Below are positions 11,357 through 23,274 of a stretch of DNA of 64,000 nucleotides, piece after piece. Location: contig OX637405.1 of the NCBI GenBank assembly GCA_951799425.1, positions 22,074,589 through 22,138,588 of the forward strand. Direction: 5' to 3'. Each line of letters opens with the position of its first letter. Positions within the stretch are counted from its first letter, which is position 1. A model generated the notes under the pieces. It was not told where the DNA came from, made no database searches, and worked only from the letters and a program-made list of their open reading frames with translations. A program made the translations under genes and the position numbers. Source of the DNA: Ilex aquifolium. Taxonomy: Eukaryota > Streptophyta > Magnoliopsida > Aquifoliales > Aquifoliaceae.

Positions 11357-12685
11357 TGATCATTTTCCCTAACTTCCCACACGAACCCGACTATGTGTGT
11401 ATATGGCTTATAGAGTATGGTGAGTGTCACTCTCTCTCAAGTTTGATGCAAGAAGTGGGAAAATTGTGTATGGATGAACAAAACTTGTGTGAGTGTGCAA
11501 AATTGCTCCTCAAGCGTAGAGAGACTTACGATGTCGTGCTTTACTTGGAATGAGTATTCCAAGGTCGTCTACTCAGGGAAGGCGAGGTTAAGTGTTCTTC
11601 AAGAGTGATTTGAAAAAAGTGAAAATTGGAAAATCTTGTGATTTGAAATTGGTGGGTTGTGAATTGTGAAAAATGCAAGAAAATAGGGTTGGCTAATCCA
11701 TGGAGTTCATTCCAATGGGAATGCCAAATCAACTCATTTCATTCAACCAATGGTGCCTAGGTGTTTGATTGATTCATAGGAAGTGAGAGACCAATATAGT
11801 TGCGTTGGACAAGAGCATACCCCGTGATAAGTCTATGATGTATCAAAATCCCATAACCACATTCGTCTGCACTCAATCTAGTCAAACAAAACACTTTACT
11901 CTACGAGGACTAATGAAAGAGAGTCGATTTCACATACCCAAGAGGAAATCCCTCTTGGATTAGCCAACTAAAGGTTTAGCTATCCATGGTAAGAGCAAGA
12001 ACAAACATCAAAGAGAAAGACATGGTGATGAAATCAAACATAGACGTGTATTAAGTCAAGAAGAAGTTTAAACTACAAAGGAAAAGGCATTCATACCCAA
12101 AATGTAAAGCTTGAAGGGAACTAAACCCAAATGTAGAAGTCAACCAAAAGAAATCCAACCAAACTTAATTACAACTTCAAGAAGAAGAGATTTAAATGCA
12201 AGAGGAAAAGATTACATGTAAAATGGAACTTGCTACAATGAAAATGGTGAAGAAAAATATAAAACTCAGCTCTCTCTCTCTCTCTAGAACTTCATCTTCT
12301 TTCTTGGACCTTCTCTTCCCAAAAGCTTGATAATCTGAAAATGTATGTAAGAAGTGTGTATTTTCGTCCATCCACCCCTCTCTTTTCATAAGTGGCTAAC
12401 TTGGATTGCTTGGAGAGAGGTTATCCACAAAAACTTTCAAAATCAGTCAAAGCATGGTCCCCTTCCTCTCTCCTCATTGACCCACCCACTCCCTCATGCT
12501 TATTGTTGTGAGCTCCCGAGCCATCCGTGAAGTGCATTATGCCTACCCTTTCCATCCTATCACCTACGATCAAGCCATTGTCCATTAATCATCCATTTGA
12601 ATCCAATTTCCCAAAAATTCATTACAAAAACAAGTTAAAATGGATGCAATGAAGTTGTTAAATGTGCAATGTTCCACACTCATCA
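11357..12685 (-). repeat. Probable 3' LTR of Athila-like element D
   Basis: Read on the minus strand, the segment starts TGATGAGTGTGGAAC just after a purine tract (TTGGGGGTG). This is the usual polypurine tract/LTR junction of Athila-like elements. Its far end abuts interrupted chromovirus B coding at about 11357 and begins TGATCATTTT on the plus strand. The far end lacks the ...CACTTGGGTGTACA... block that ends the other Athila LTRs here, so it may be truncated or of another subfamily. A CT microsatellite lies at 12270-12285. Confidence 0.55.
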
Positions 12686-12695
12686 CACCCCCAAC
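12686..12695 (-). other. Polypurine tract of element D
   Basis: The minus strand reads GTTGGGGGTG directly before the LTR start TGATGAG. A diverged plus-strand counterpart (GGTTGAGGGTG then TGATTAA) lies at 17188-17205. Confidence 0.7.
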
Positions 12696-13328
12696 TTGAG
12701 TTTTGCTAGTCCCTAGCAAATTTTATTCCAAATATAAAGAAAATTCACACATAAAAATTTCATTCATATTAATCATTTCATGGACTGAATCAAAATACTC
12801 AAATCGAATTGCAATTAGGTAAATGAACTCGGGGCAAAATTAAACAAAAAGTGATGTTCTTTCATTCATAATCTTTCACAAGGAGTACAAAAAACCCAAA
12901 AGAAAATGGCCTATCTTCCTAGGGACTCTTCTACCAGGCCGATACTCCTATTCTACTGTTCCATTATATATAATCAACCAAAAAAAAACACAACTTATCT
13001 CTATCTAATCCTCCTACTCCTCCTCCTCCTCATCATCATCATAATCCCCTCATCGTCATCATCCTCAGACTTCGCAACCTCTACAACAGTCAAGCTGGAT
13101 GGCCGGATGGCCGGATGTCAGAACTAGTCCCCAGAGTCAAATTTGGGATATCCAGTGCGGTAGCCGGTGGTGGTGCCATCTCGGGGAGAGGCTTTCCGGG
13201 AATGCACTCTCAAAAATCCTAATAGCCATCAGCTTCAGCAGCTACAGAGTCCACCCAAAATCATCTAACCTCCCCTCAATCATAGCAAGACGCTGAGAAA
13301 CCGTCAGAGGTGGGGCGCCAGTAGATGG
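12696..13328. other. Non-coding 3' region of element D
   Basis: No gene is recognised. It holds a CTC/ATC trinucleotide run (13009-13070) and sequence that reads on the minus strand as the decayed tail of the accessory gene at 13329-14310. Confidence 0.5.
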
Positions 13329-14310
13329 TCAAGCTGTATATGGCTCAGTCGTAGATGACCTAGCCCTCTCCTTTCTTTTTTTGGGCCCACCAGTCATAGT
13401 CGTCCTCTTCTTGATACTTGGGTTGCCTATTGGGCCAAACTCAGGTGGGAGAGTTACATCGCTGGGGTAGGCCTTGATCTTGCTCTGAATGCAAATCTCG
13501 GTGACCAGGTGGGCGTAAGGCAGGTTTGCCCTTGGCTTTGTTGCTTGGGCGTAGTCCTTCATCACCTCCCAAATCATCAAAGCAATGTCCATCTTGGTGT
13601 TGGCCATGAACTCATAGAGGAAGGCCATTTTCTCCTCCCCCGGTTTCTTCTCCGCACCCCGAGGCAAGACATTGTAATAGAGGACCTTATTCATCACTTT
13701 GTAAGCATGCTTAAGTCCCCCGACTTGAAATTTTCCATTGAACTGCATGGGATCCTCATAAATTAGGCACGCATACTCCTAGAGTGACTTCCTCCCTTGG
13801 GTGTTATGGGGAAAAAACACCGGTGTTGGCTAGACGCCTCTGATAATGCAATGCCTCGACGATGACTGTCGGAGTAACCTCAATCACCTTTCCCCGTACA
13901 TTGGTCTTCAATAGTTTCAAATCCTCATCCACCATCCCCAACCTCTGATAAAATTCTCGAAAATAGGGGAGTACGTACCCATTCACCGCCTGAAACCACG
14001 AGTGTAGCCCATGACCCTCAATGGCCCTAACCACGTCATTGTTCGGCCTGAGGGTGGGCCTATCCACTTGTCGCTCACAAGTCACATTCTTAATCCCAAT
14101 GATCTCCATGTGAGGGTCGTTCTTTTTCTTTTTCCTTTGCTCTCCACCACTAGGGGCTGCCTCTTCCACCCTCTTATGAGACCTAGTGCCCATTTTCTTT
14201 TCTTTGGTGCGAGCCAGCACAACCACAAATGCCCCAAGGGTGAAGAACGGGAAAACCCATCCCCAAAACAACTCAAAAAACCCAAAAGATTGAGGAGGTA
14301 AACTTACCAA
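13329..14310 (-). pseudogene. Accessory gene of element D, putative plant transposon protein type, broken
   Basis: The minus-strand gene reads in two parts. The first (14310-13804) has a basic stretch (EQRKKKKNDP) and then HSWFQAVNGYVLPYFREFY and NVRGKVIEVTPTVIVEAL. The second (13748-13329) has LKHAYKVMNKVLYYNVLPRG, LYEFMANTKMDIALMIWEVM and NLPYAHLVTEICIQ. The layout and phrases such as LVTEIC match the gene at 38263-39354. Both resemble the plant-only domain often named 'putative plant transposon protein' (Pfam PF20167 in my recollection). A frameshift at a T-run near 13815 and a TAG near 13783 separate the parts. The true start could be the Met at 14193. Function is unknown. Confidence 0.72.
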
Positions 14311-14623
14311 TTTCTTCCATTGTCAAAGAATCCAAGCTTTGAGTGAGAATCAGGGGATTTTGATGGAGGACCTCGGTTTTGGATGGCTTGGGGGTTTCTT
14401 GTGGAGTGGAAAGAGTGTTTGAGAGGAGAAAAGTGAGATTGATCAGAAGAAATCCAAACCTTCAGTGAAAAAATGAAAGATGATGATGGATGCACAAAGG
14501 TTCTTTAAGAGCTTGGAGGACTTTGATGGAGAGGAAAGGGTTTTTGAGAGGGAGAGGCATGAGAGAAATGAGAGAAATTCCCAAACCTTTTAAAACCCTT
14601 GTTTTTTTTTGATTCTGCACGCG

Positions 14624-14882
14624 AGGTACCGGTAGCTCACAAGTTGTTATCAGTACCTAATAGTTCTGTTTTAGAGGTACCGGTAGCTCGACATCAGGCA
14701 CTAGTACCTACCTATTCTATTCAAAAGGTACTAGTAGCTGGCTGAATAGGTACCGGTAACTACTTGTTCTGTTTAGTTGGTACCGATACCTCTTCAATAA
14801 GATACTGATACCTGTCTGTTCTATTCTTATGGTAGTTCTGCCTCTGAGGCACCGGTAGCTCGCAAGCAGGTACCGGTACCTG
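14624..14882 (+). repeat. GGTACC/ACCGGT palindrome array upstream of the D accessory gene
   Basis: The motif GAGGTACCGGTAGCTCG and variants (GGTACTAGTAGCT, GGTACCGGTAACT, CAGGTACCGGTACC) repeat about every 25-45 bases. The array lies just 5' of the minus-strand accessory gene. In Athila 1 and in the inverted-LTR element the same position carries a CGTTCGAACG array instead. Confidence 0.9.
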
Positions 14883-14889
14883 ACTCAAT

Positions 14890-16590
14890 TTTTGCAAAAA
14901 AAAATTCTTTGTTTCTCATTCTCACTCCCACTCCCCTTTTCCAAGATTATCCAACTCCAACACAGTCTAACAACCTATTTCCTAATCTAACTACCCAAAA
15001 ACATGATCCATGCTACTAAATCACATTGTATGAATTTGCCCAAATCATTGACGAAATTGCGATATGATTTAAGTCTTAATGCCTTCAAAACACATGTCGT
15101 AGAACTCTAAATTAAACAAAATGAACACCCAACAAGTAAAGCACAAAATAAAGTTAAAGGTATTCCAAATTCTTCCCCATATCTAACATTTTAGACATAT
15201 TCCCTTATCTTGCTAGCTCTGGGTTGTTAAAAATGAATTTCTCCAAACACCCGAACTAATCGCACATGAATTTCATCATAGCTTTAAATGCTATTCTAGA
15301 GTATACACCTACACATTTCCTTTCAAAACTCGTGTGTGTGTGAAATGAATATGCAATTTAAACATTTATTAAACAGAATCCACATTCATTTAGCTATCCA
15401 AGTTCAACTTTGATAAATATGCAATTTAAACCTTTACTAAACAGAATTCACATTCATTTAGCTATCCAAGTTTAGTTTTGAAGCAATTCTCCCCAAGGGT
15501 TTCCCGCAAAAAATGAATAATTCAATGATTATCCTGGCATGCTCTCAATGTGTATATGTGGATGAAATCTTGTGCACAAACCGAAATAACACTCACATAT
15601 AATCCAAAAATAACGTCCATACATAACAATTGAAACGACCTTGGCATAATCTCATGAATGGAATGTTAGGACAATAGATAGCAAAACTAACTTTTCTCTT
15701 CATTTGAAGTGTGCTCTCACCATGCTTGCTCCAGATCATTTAGGGCTTTCATGAGTTATAATGAGGCCTTGGAGTGATATTTGGGTTGATAGAAACGAAG
15801 GGTAGAGCGAGAAAAAAAAATTGTTATCAAAAATTTCCTTTTTTTGGGATTTTCAGCTTTACACCTTCATGTCAACTTTTGTCTCTTTTTTCTTCTTTCT
15901 TCAACATTTTTATTTATTTCTTTTTTCATTTATTTTATTTTCTTTTCAACCCCCTTTTCTCTATTTTCTTGGCTTCATCTATTCTTTTTCTTTCAAAATT
16001 TGAATCCAGCATCATTCATCCCCTTTTTTGGGTTTCCTCACCACATTTCCCTTTCGTCATGATTAATCACAATCAGTCTCGCAATAGCCAAGGTGTAGTA
16101 ATCATTTTGCACTGGCTTGGTAAAACCTGTGGCGTGGAAATGAATTTTCAATTAAGGCTCAATCACTGCACTAGGGACAATTTTTTTCACAAGAAAAGGC
16201 TAAGGCACAACACCTGTAAAAGATGGCCTAAGATCATCTCTAGATAAGCATGGGGAGGCATATTGGCATTTTAAGACAAAGTCAATCAACTATCCATATG
16301 CACTCTAATCAAAGCAAGCATAATTAGATTATTGAACGGATTTTGAATTTGACAAATGTTCCTTTGAATAAATGTAAGTTCCCTCCAACAAGGATTGACA
16401 CTAAAGCTCACATGGGAGCGATGTGTGTTGCACTAATCGAAAAGGATAGCTCTTTGAATACCTTTGATGTTGTTTCTATAAACCCAATACCCTTGGCCAC
16501 ATTATAATCCTGATAAAGTCCTTTTTTATTCTAGAAGTCATGCATATGTATTATTTCCACCTATCCATTAAAAAGGAGAATGTTGATAAT
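14890..16590 (-). other. Athila-type 3' untranslated region (minus order)
   Basis: No credible gene is present; the Phe-rich reading frame at 15774-16247 is pyrimidine-rich low-complexity sequence. Landmarks such as GGCATAATCTCATGAA (15644), TTAGGGCTTTCATGAG (15738) and AAAGATGGCCTAAGATCAT (16217) occur in the same order at 37033, 37133 and 37583, and in part at 23645, in known Athila 3' regions. Here they lie on the 5' side of the accessory gene, so the order is rearranged compared with the other copies. Near-repeats with TTTAGCTATCCAAGTT occur at 15390-15400 and 15457-15470. Confidence 0.55.
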
Positions 16591-17187
16591 GTTGTTTGAT
16601 GCAGTGTTAATATTCTTTTATGATATTATGCTAATTTTCAGTTTTATTCGAATAACCTTCTTTTGGAAAATTACATTTGCTAATATCTTGCTTTGTTAAC
16701 AATATTCTTATCACATATAATTTTTGAGTGATAGTCACTAAAACGTGAGTGTATTCTTTGCTAAGTGATTTCCAAGAAAAGATTGACATCGAGGCTAATT
16801 CTTGTACAGTATAATGAAGGATTATGATATTTGTTAAGTGTTTTTGAAATAAACAAATCTTTGCACATACACACGAGTTTTTTTGAAAATATATGGAATA
16901 GTGTTACAATTAATGTGTGTTACTCTTATAGTGATCAGGGAAGGAAAGTATCCTAGTAATAGAATAGAATGGTGATTTAATCTTATCTGTGGAAAATATG
17001 AATTATGTAATCCTAACCTTTAAAGTTTATAGATATCTTCATTGGAAACCTTCACGAGACAAGACTCATCCATTATAGATCACCTAGGGGTTTAACGGCT
17101 TGTTGCATACGCTAAATGCAATCAAGAAATATACGAAATCGATTTTGTTTTATTTGTTTGATTTATTGCCAGGGACTAGTAATGCTT
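16591..17187 (+). other. 3' untranslated region of element E, opposite orientation
   Basis: From here the orientation flips. The stretch 17037-17110 (GGAAACCTTCACGAGACAAG to CGGCTTGTTGCAT) is the reverse complement of 36545-36615 and of 6240-6312. It leads into a polypurine tract and LTR on the plus strand. No gene is seen. Confidence 0.6.
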
Positions 17188-17198
17188 GGTTGAGGGTG
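17188..17198 (+). other. Polypurine tract of element E
   Basis: GGTTGAGGGTG stands directly before the LTR start TGATTAACCC. Confidence 0.65.
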
Positions 17199-18731
17199 TG
17201 ATTAACCCTAAATAGTGCGTAAATGAATTAGGTTTTAAAGTTAATTGTGTGCGTAAACTAGGTTAAAGTGATTAAGTTATAAAGTATTAGGGTTAATGTG
17301 TAGTTTGTATATTTTTCAGGGTTTCAAGAATAATTATGGAAATTTAAGGGGATAAAAGTGTAAAGGCTGAATAAAGATAGGGAGGCAAGTGCAATAAGGA
17401 ATCAACAAGTCAAACAAGGAGGTTGCCAAGACAAAAATCCAGAGAATTTCCACCGTCCGGACTGTGGTGGCGGTGTCCAGATGGTGCTCAAATCGCCTCA
17501 AGTCTCTCTCCTCTCCCATTGGTCCATTTTAGCAACAAGATGATGTGATTGGGCAGCTTGGGTGTCTGTCGCCTTACTCCCTCCTACCGGTGCTCATAAA
17601 TAGCCCTCTTCAGCTATTTTTTTAGGGGATGGCAAGAGAGCTCAATCCAATGCAAGAGAGGAGAGAAAGAAGGAAAGAAAGAGTGAAATGGAGACTTCAG
17701 TGAGTGTTTGAGTCAGCCCTGCCCTAATCACTTCTTATCCAGAATTTTCTCTACTTCTACATTTCTATTTATCCTTTGTAATTGGAGGGTTGAACCTCTC
17801 CCACTTTTGTGTCGTAGTTGGTAATAAGAGTGGCAGTGTTTTAGCTATTCCTCGGGGAAGGACATTTGTGTATTTTATTTTCGGTTGTAGTAATATTATA
17901 TCACTCGTTTTGCTCGTCTATAGTAATGAGGCGTGAGTAGTCCGCTTATACTCTTCGGTGAAGGGTGAATGCATGTATGATACTGTTTAAGTTATGGAAA
18001 TGCCGATGTTTTATTTATTCATTAATGTTTATACCTCCCTTAATTGGTAGATGGTTACTATTATAATATGCTCATGGTTATGAACACCGAGCAGAGCTTA
18101 ATGCTATATACCACACTATCTATAATTATTACGCACTTCATGCATGATACAGTGATGTATGTAGCTGGGCTTTATATAACAGTCGGGAGATTGGTTATAA
18201 ATGAGTTAAATCTCACCATAGTCAATGCTTTTGATTCAATGCATAAACCGGAACTCCGTATTCATTGAATCATCAACCTGCTGATTGAATAGCTAGAGTA
18301 AACCTTTTGAATGGTTCACCTTTAGTTTTACTAGGGTTATTTGATTGTTGCATGGTACATAGACCTTCTGGCTAACCTAATCAGTTGCTATGATATGGTT
18401 CAGTTATACATCAAACCTACCAGTTAGTTTTCTAGTAAAATGGGAGTTAATTGTTGTAAGGTGGCATTTTCATAAATGAATAGTGTAATATTTGTTGGAT
18501 CCCCGCACTGAAGACTACATTTTTATCATTTTTATTCAATTTTTTTGTTAAGTGTTTGTTTGATAATTCTAAGCTCACACCACAAGTTGTTTCGATGCAC
18601 ACTACACACACGAAAATTTTACCATTTTCTGTTTTGAATACCAATAGTTAGCTCCCTGTGGGTTCGACCTCAGACTTAACCGAGAAATATTACAATTTGA
18701 TCACTTATACTTGGGTGTATGAAATAAATCA
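17199..18731 (+). repeat. LTR of Athila-like element E
   Basis: It starts TGATTAACCC after the polypurine tract. It ends near GGGTGTATGAAATAAATCA. The last 90 bases (CTCCCTGTGGGTTCGACCTC ... ACTTGGGTGTAT) align with the U5 end of the Athila LTRs here (CCCTGTGGATTCGACTCCGG ... ACTTGGGTGTACACATTTC). A TATA-like CATAAATA lies near 17593. No PBS or internal sequence follows, so it is either the 3' LTR of a truncated element or one half of an inverted arrangement with 11357-12685. Confidence 0.7.
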
Positions 18732-18742
18732 GGTCAGATTAC

Positions 18743-18985
18743 GAGTTGAAAAGCTCTATAAGCTAAAGAACTGATCTCATGTATGAGCTGAAGAGCTCAA
18801 ATTTAATACAAGTTGAAAAGCTCTATAAGCTGAAGAGCTTATCTTATGTATTAGTTGAAGAGTTCTATAAGCGGAAAAACTTATCTCATGTATGAGCTGA
18901 AGAGCTCTACAAATGAACGAGCTAAAAAGCTCTATAAGCTGAAGAGCTTATCTCATGTATGAGCTGAAGAGCTCATATTTAGTGG
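18743..18985 (+). repeat. Tandem repeats in the Tat 3' UTR
   Basis: About five imperfect units are built from GAGCTGAAGAGCTCTATAAG and CTGAAGAGCTTATCTCATGT-like blocks. The core AGCTCTATAAGCTGAAGAGCT can fold on itself. Tandem repeats between integrase and 3' LTR are common in Tat/Ogre elements. Confidence 0.85.
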
Positions 18986-19138
18986 ACAAGCTTAGAAGTT
19001 TCGTTCGTACTTAGCACTTAGAAAATTGTTGCATACTTAAGAATTTTTGTGTTAAGATTTTGCAAAATTTTCATTAATATCAAATATTCAAAACTATCCT
19101 TTGAAGAGAGGTGTTCATGAATTTTAGAACAAATGGTG

Positions 19139-19849
19139 CCCAACCTATCATTGGTAAAACTTTTTCAGGTGATCTGCACTCCAAGAATGTGCTAGGTCTT
19201 ACCCTTCTTCATTCTGCAACTCGTAATTGCCAGGTCTGAAATTTTTTTTCACTATGTAAGGTTCATCCCAGTTTGGGCCTAGCTTTCCATGACTTGGATC
19301 TTTTCTGGCAAGTACTAGATTCTTTAAAATGAGATCTCCTAACTTGAAGCTTCTGCCTCTGACCCTTTGGTTGAAGTATTGTGTTGTTCTTTTTTGGGAA
19401 GAGGATATCCTTTGCAACACTTCATTCCTTTTTTCATCAAGGAGGTCGAGGTTTACAAACAGAGTTCAATCATTCTAATCTAGATTCAAAAGTTCAGCTT
19501 TGGGAGAGGAAAGCTCGATCTTGACAAGTGCCAAGACCTCTGTTCCAAAGGCCAGACTTAAAGGAGTTTCATTTGTAGCTGTTCGAGCCATCATTCTGTA
19601 TACCCAAAGCACGCTTGGGAGGTGGTCTACACACTGGCTCTTTGATGCATCTAGCCTTGTCTTTAGAGCTTTGATGGTCATTCGTATGGTGACCTCTGCT
19701 TGACCATTAAACTATGGGTGAGTTGAAGCTGAAAAGTAATTCTTTATACCGAGCTCTAAGCAAAATTTTATGAAGGTCGAGTTGTCGAACAGTTTGCTGT
19801 TACCAGACACAATAGCTCTAGGGATTCGAAACTTGCACACAATAGATTT
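19139..19849 (-). pseudogene. Tat-type integrase, C-terminal part
   Basis: Read on the minus strand, the core end (TATNETPLSLAFGTEVLALVKIEL, about 19500-19600) is followed by the C-terminal domain (RVRGRSFKLGDLILKN, KLGPNWDEPYIVKK and PGNYEL, 19199-19380). These are the typical blocks of Tat/Ogre integrases. The reading enters at 19849 through TSD GATTT. Its missing N-terminal part is at 46343-46740, on the far side of the chromovirus C insertion. A stop near 19480 and frame changes show decay. Confidence 0.88.
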
Positions 19850-22056
19850 TGTGATGTCCTAAAATCCGGGGGTCCTTATTATATTGCTAATTCAATTCTC
19901 TTCCGTTAAACCTTATTAATTAACTGAAGGCCTTGATCTTGGAGGACCAATTCCAACGAAATTCTGACAGAGTCTCTTTTGTACAGAGAGCTCCACCCAG
20001 ATAGAACATGTCTCAACTGCGTGACAATAACCATATGAGGTCCAATGTAATTATCTAAGAAAAATCTTGTGCATTAAACATTAAGTCACAAAACTTATGG
20101 CCAACATAGAAAGTCTTCAAATCTAAAGATTACATGTCCCAAAAAAAAATACAAGTCATTACTTGTCAAAAGAATGCATAAAATTGTCCAAATAACCCAT
20201 GTCTTTACAAAAGAATATACAAGTGTTGTATAAACCAAAATACAAGGCTACCCAATTAAATACATGTGGGACTTAGGAGTATCTAAACCATTAAAATGAA
20301 AGCTCCAACTCCTGCTCTATCCTCAAGCTAGGCCCAATTGTGGGTCATCCACATAAGCATTAATTGTACCTGAAATATTTTTCCCATGACAGGGTGAGCC
20401 AATGCCCAATAGGGCATTTGCTATAAGGTAAACCTCCGAACCCAATTATACATATGATGAGAGAGACACATTCATGAACATTAAGTATTCACATATGTAA
20501 CGTGTAACATAAAATAATTCCACCAACTATGCCATGACATGAGGTGATGTTTCATGCATTCATAACCAACTCTGAACCCAACCCAGGCTCCCATAACAAG
20601 TAGAGTGTCATGCTTATGAACTGGGCACTCCTTGCCCACACATTCGAGTTAACTCAATGACTCATCATTTATTATCTTTTTCTTTTGGGGTCGGGTATTT
20701 ATGGAGTTCCACCAGTGGTCTACCAAACCGACACGGATTTCAGGACTCGCACCCCCGATTCTGCATACACTGATACACTTTTATGGGCTCGATACACCAA
20801 TGGCTAAGTGTGTGACCAACATAACCGGGTCTTACACCCAAGGGAGAATCTATCATTTCTTGCTAATACCCCGTCATTTTATTATCGTTGTTCCGTGAGA
20901 CTTCATTGGGCTTTAGCCCAATTTTCAAGCCCCCACACACTCACCTATGTGGTAAGTGACCAACTCATGTACATGCAACATTAAGATGCCAATGCATCTT
21001 GTATATGATGTGAATCCTGTGCACATGCCATGTATGCCAAAATTCAATGAAATGGACTTACAATCTCAATTATCCAAAGAATTGCATATTTCTATCATCC
21101 TAGCATTTCATCAAAAATGTAATGTGTATAAAATTATACACTTAGCATGCTTTTCATCATCAACATAGCAACATGTTCATTAACTCAATGACATACATAT
21201 TAACACATCAACATGTTCATTACCTCAATAAACATAAGCACAATTAACCATGTTAGATATATGCTAATCACCCATTTAACATACATGTAAATTTATACCC
21301 ATATCACTCACATACACTAGATTTGAGTTAGTACCAAATAGAAGGGAACCCTACCTTGAGTTTGGAGGCAAAATGGTGGTGAATACCCCTTTGTAGTCCT
21401 CTAGCAAGCCTTCAATAAACCCAAGCCAAAACCCCGGACGCAAAAAAAAATACCGAATTGAGGTGATCTTGGTGTTGATGGATAGCCCTCAATGCGTAGA
21501 GCAACTTTTGTTCTTGCTCGGTCGAATTTTAACTGTTGCATTGAAAGTTATGATCCAAGGAAGGAGAAGATAAGTTGAAGAAGTTGGGATCCCCTCTCTC
21601 TCTCTCTCTCAAGGTTTTGGCAAGGAAGAATGGAAGACTTCGTCTTCCATGTAGGCTTGTTTTTAATACTTGGTGTAGAAGTTGCAATTTGTCCCATTCT
21701 AAGTGGTTGGAAATCTCAACAAAGCCAATCACCTTTTGACATGTGTTTAGTGTATATAAGGGTGCTTTGACTAGCTATTTTAAATATATTGTGGGTCCCA
21801 CAAATAAAAGCATAGTAGACAGAATTTTAATCGGGTGATGCCCAATCATATATTTTATCTCCAAATACATGGTTTTTTTACTGTCTCAAAATTTAATGTA
21901 ATTTGTACCCCCGACTCATTTTCATGAGACGAATCAAACAATGAGGTCCGTTTTATCATCCGGGCTATTTAAAATTTTAAATTTTTAACTTTGTTTAAAA
22001 AGCCTTAACACCGTATTACCCGTTTAATTAATTTATTAAATTTATCGGGTTTCACT
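19850..22056 (-). repeat. 3' LTR of chromovirus C
   Basis: The plus strand runs from TGTGATGTCCTAAAATCCGG to ATCGGGTTTCACT next to a polypurine tract. It aligns with 44991-46337, but is about 860 bases longer because the 5' copy has lost a central block. The inner terminal base pair is mutated (ACT for ACA). A CT run lies at 21595-21612. Confidence 0.9.
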
Positions 22057-22137
22057 TTCTTCCCCCCTTGAAAATAATTTCGTCCTCGAAATTAAGAGCA
22101 CATGCAATACACAAGTTGAATGCACTTATAAGTCATG
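22057..22137 (-). other. Polypurine tract and 3' leader of chromovirus C, with left TSD of Athila 1
   Basis: The minus strand reads TCGAGGACGAAATT, then CAAGGGGGGAAGAA before the LTR. This is the standard end of chromoviruses and matches 2810-2837. TCATG at 22133-22137 is the left target duplication of Athila 1; its partner is 43328-43332. Confidence 0.9.
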
Positions 22138-23274
22138 TGACTTGATCCGAAATGTGTACACCCAAGTGTAGGCGGTCAAGTTGTAGTAATAATCCAGTTA
22201 AGTCCGGAGTCGAATCCACAGGGAACTAATGTTGGTGTTTCGAAGTAAGAAGTGATAGAGACCGTCGTGACTGGAACCCTTGAGATTTAAAGTTGTGATG
22301 TTTAGGGATTTTTCTGGACAGAATACAATATTCTTTCCAAGAGGATTTTCTAGACAAAATATAATAAGTTCTCAAATGTAACAATCACCCTTTAGTTCGA
22401 GGATCTGGACATGTAATTAACCATCTGGTTTATTATACTTGTGCTTGGGAACTCAATTAACCACCGTGTCAACATGAAGTTAATCGGAAGATAAATATGG
22501 ATTGTGAGAATTAATAACATGGTTCCAATGTCTTTGTAGAAGTTTACAAGAATTGTCTGTGCCGAGACTCAACCCATCGACAAACAAGCAAGTGTTTCTA
22601 CAAGGCATCGAACCATGGCATTAGTATTCCATTCTTTAAGTCAAGTACAATAATGGTGAAGATTGAAATGTAGTCATGAAGATCTAGCCGGGGTACTTGC
22701 CTTGAACCAATGAGTCTTTCTATGTCAAGAGTCATCTATGTCATAGAAAGTACTCACGATTATACAAAGTACCTTTGTTTTGCAAGATGCATTCAATCAT
22801 TCAATAAAAAAGTGAAATATAAAGCATTAAGCATAAAGCATAAACGAAATGCACAAATATAACTTCCAGATGATTATTACATGGCCATCACCTCTTACTA
22901 AAAACTGAATGAGAAACTACTCACTCTTCATAGCTTTTGTAAAGATAGAAAAGTGAGTAATGCTCATCCCTCCAAGTAGAGGAGTTACAAGGTAAAATAC
23001 ACTACACAAGGAGCCGATCTTCAACGAAGAATGAGTGAATCACGTTCCACCCTTCACGGCTTTGGTAAAGCTCTAGAAAAGTGGAAGAGTTTCACTCCTC
23101 TAAGGGAAGAAGAAAGCTCAAACAATGAAAGCAAATGAAACTAATAATGAAAGTAGAAGAAAGCTAGTCACTTTTGGAGGGTTTTCACCTCAACCAAAAG
23201 ATGATCTATATTCCTCTATGCAAGTAAATTTAAATCTAAGTCTAACTCTATAACTAGTTCTACCTTTAGTGTAG
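22138..23274 (-). repeat. 3' LTR of Athila 1, truncated
   Basis: The plus strand starts TGACTTGATCCGAAATGTG and follows the other Athila LTRs to about 23274. It then jumps to GTAGCACGCC, which belongs to the internal 3' region (compare 37226). U3, the TATA box, the polypurine tract and part of the 3' UTR were deleted. Confidence 0.88.

Noticed and set aside
13009..13070. Acidic or Ile/Leu-rich coding from the CTC/ATC run
   Set aside because: Trinucleotide low-complexity sequence in a non-coding region between LTR D and its accessory gene.
15774..16247. 157-residue Phe-rich reading frame
   Set aside because: It is a T/C-rich low-complexity stretch in an Athila 3' UTR, without conservation in the collinear copies at 23 and 37 kb.
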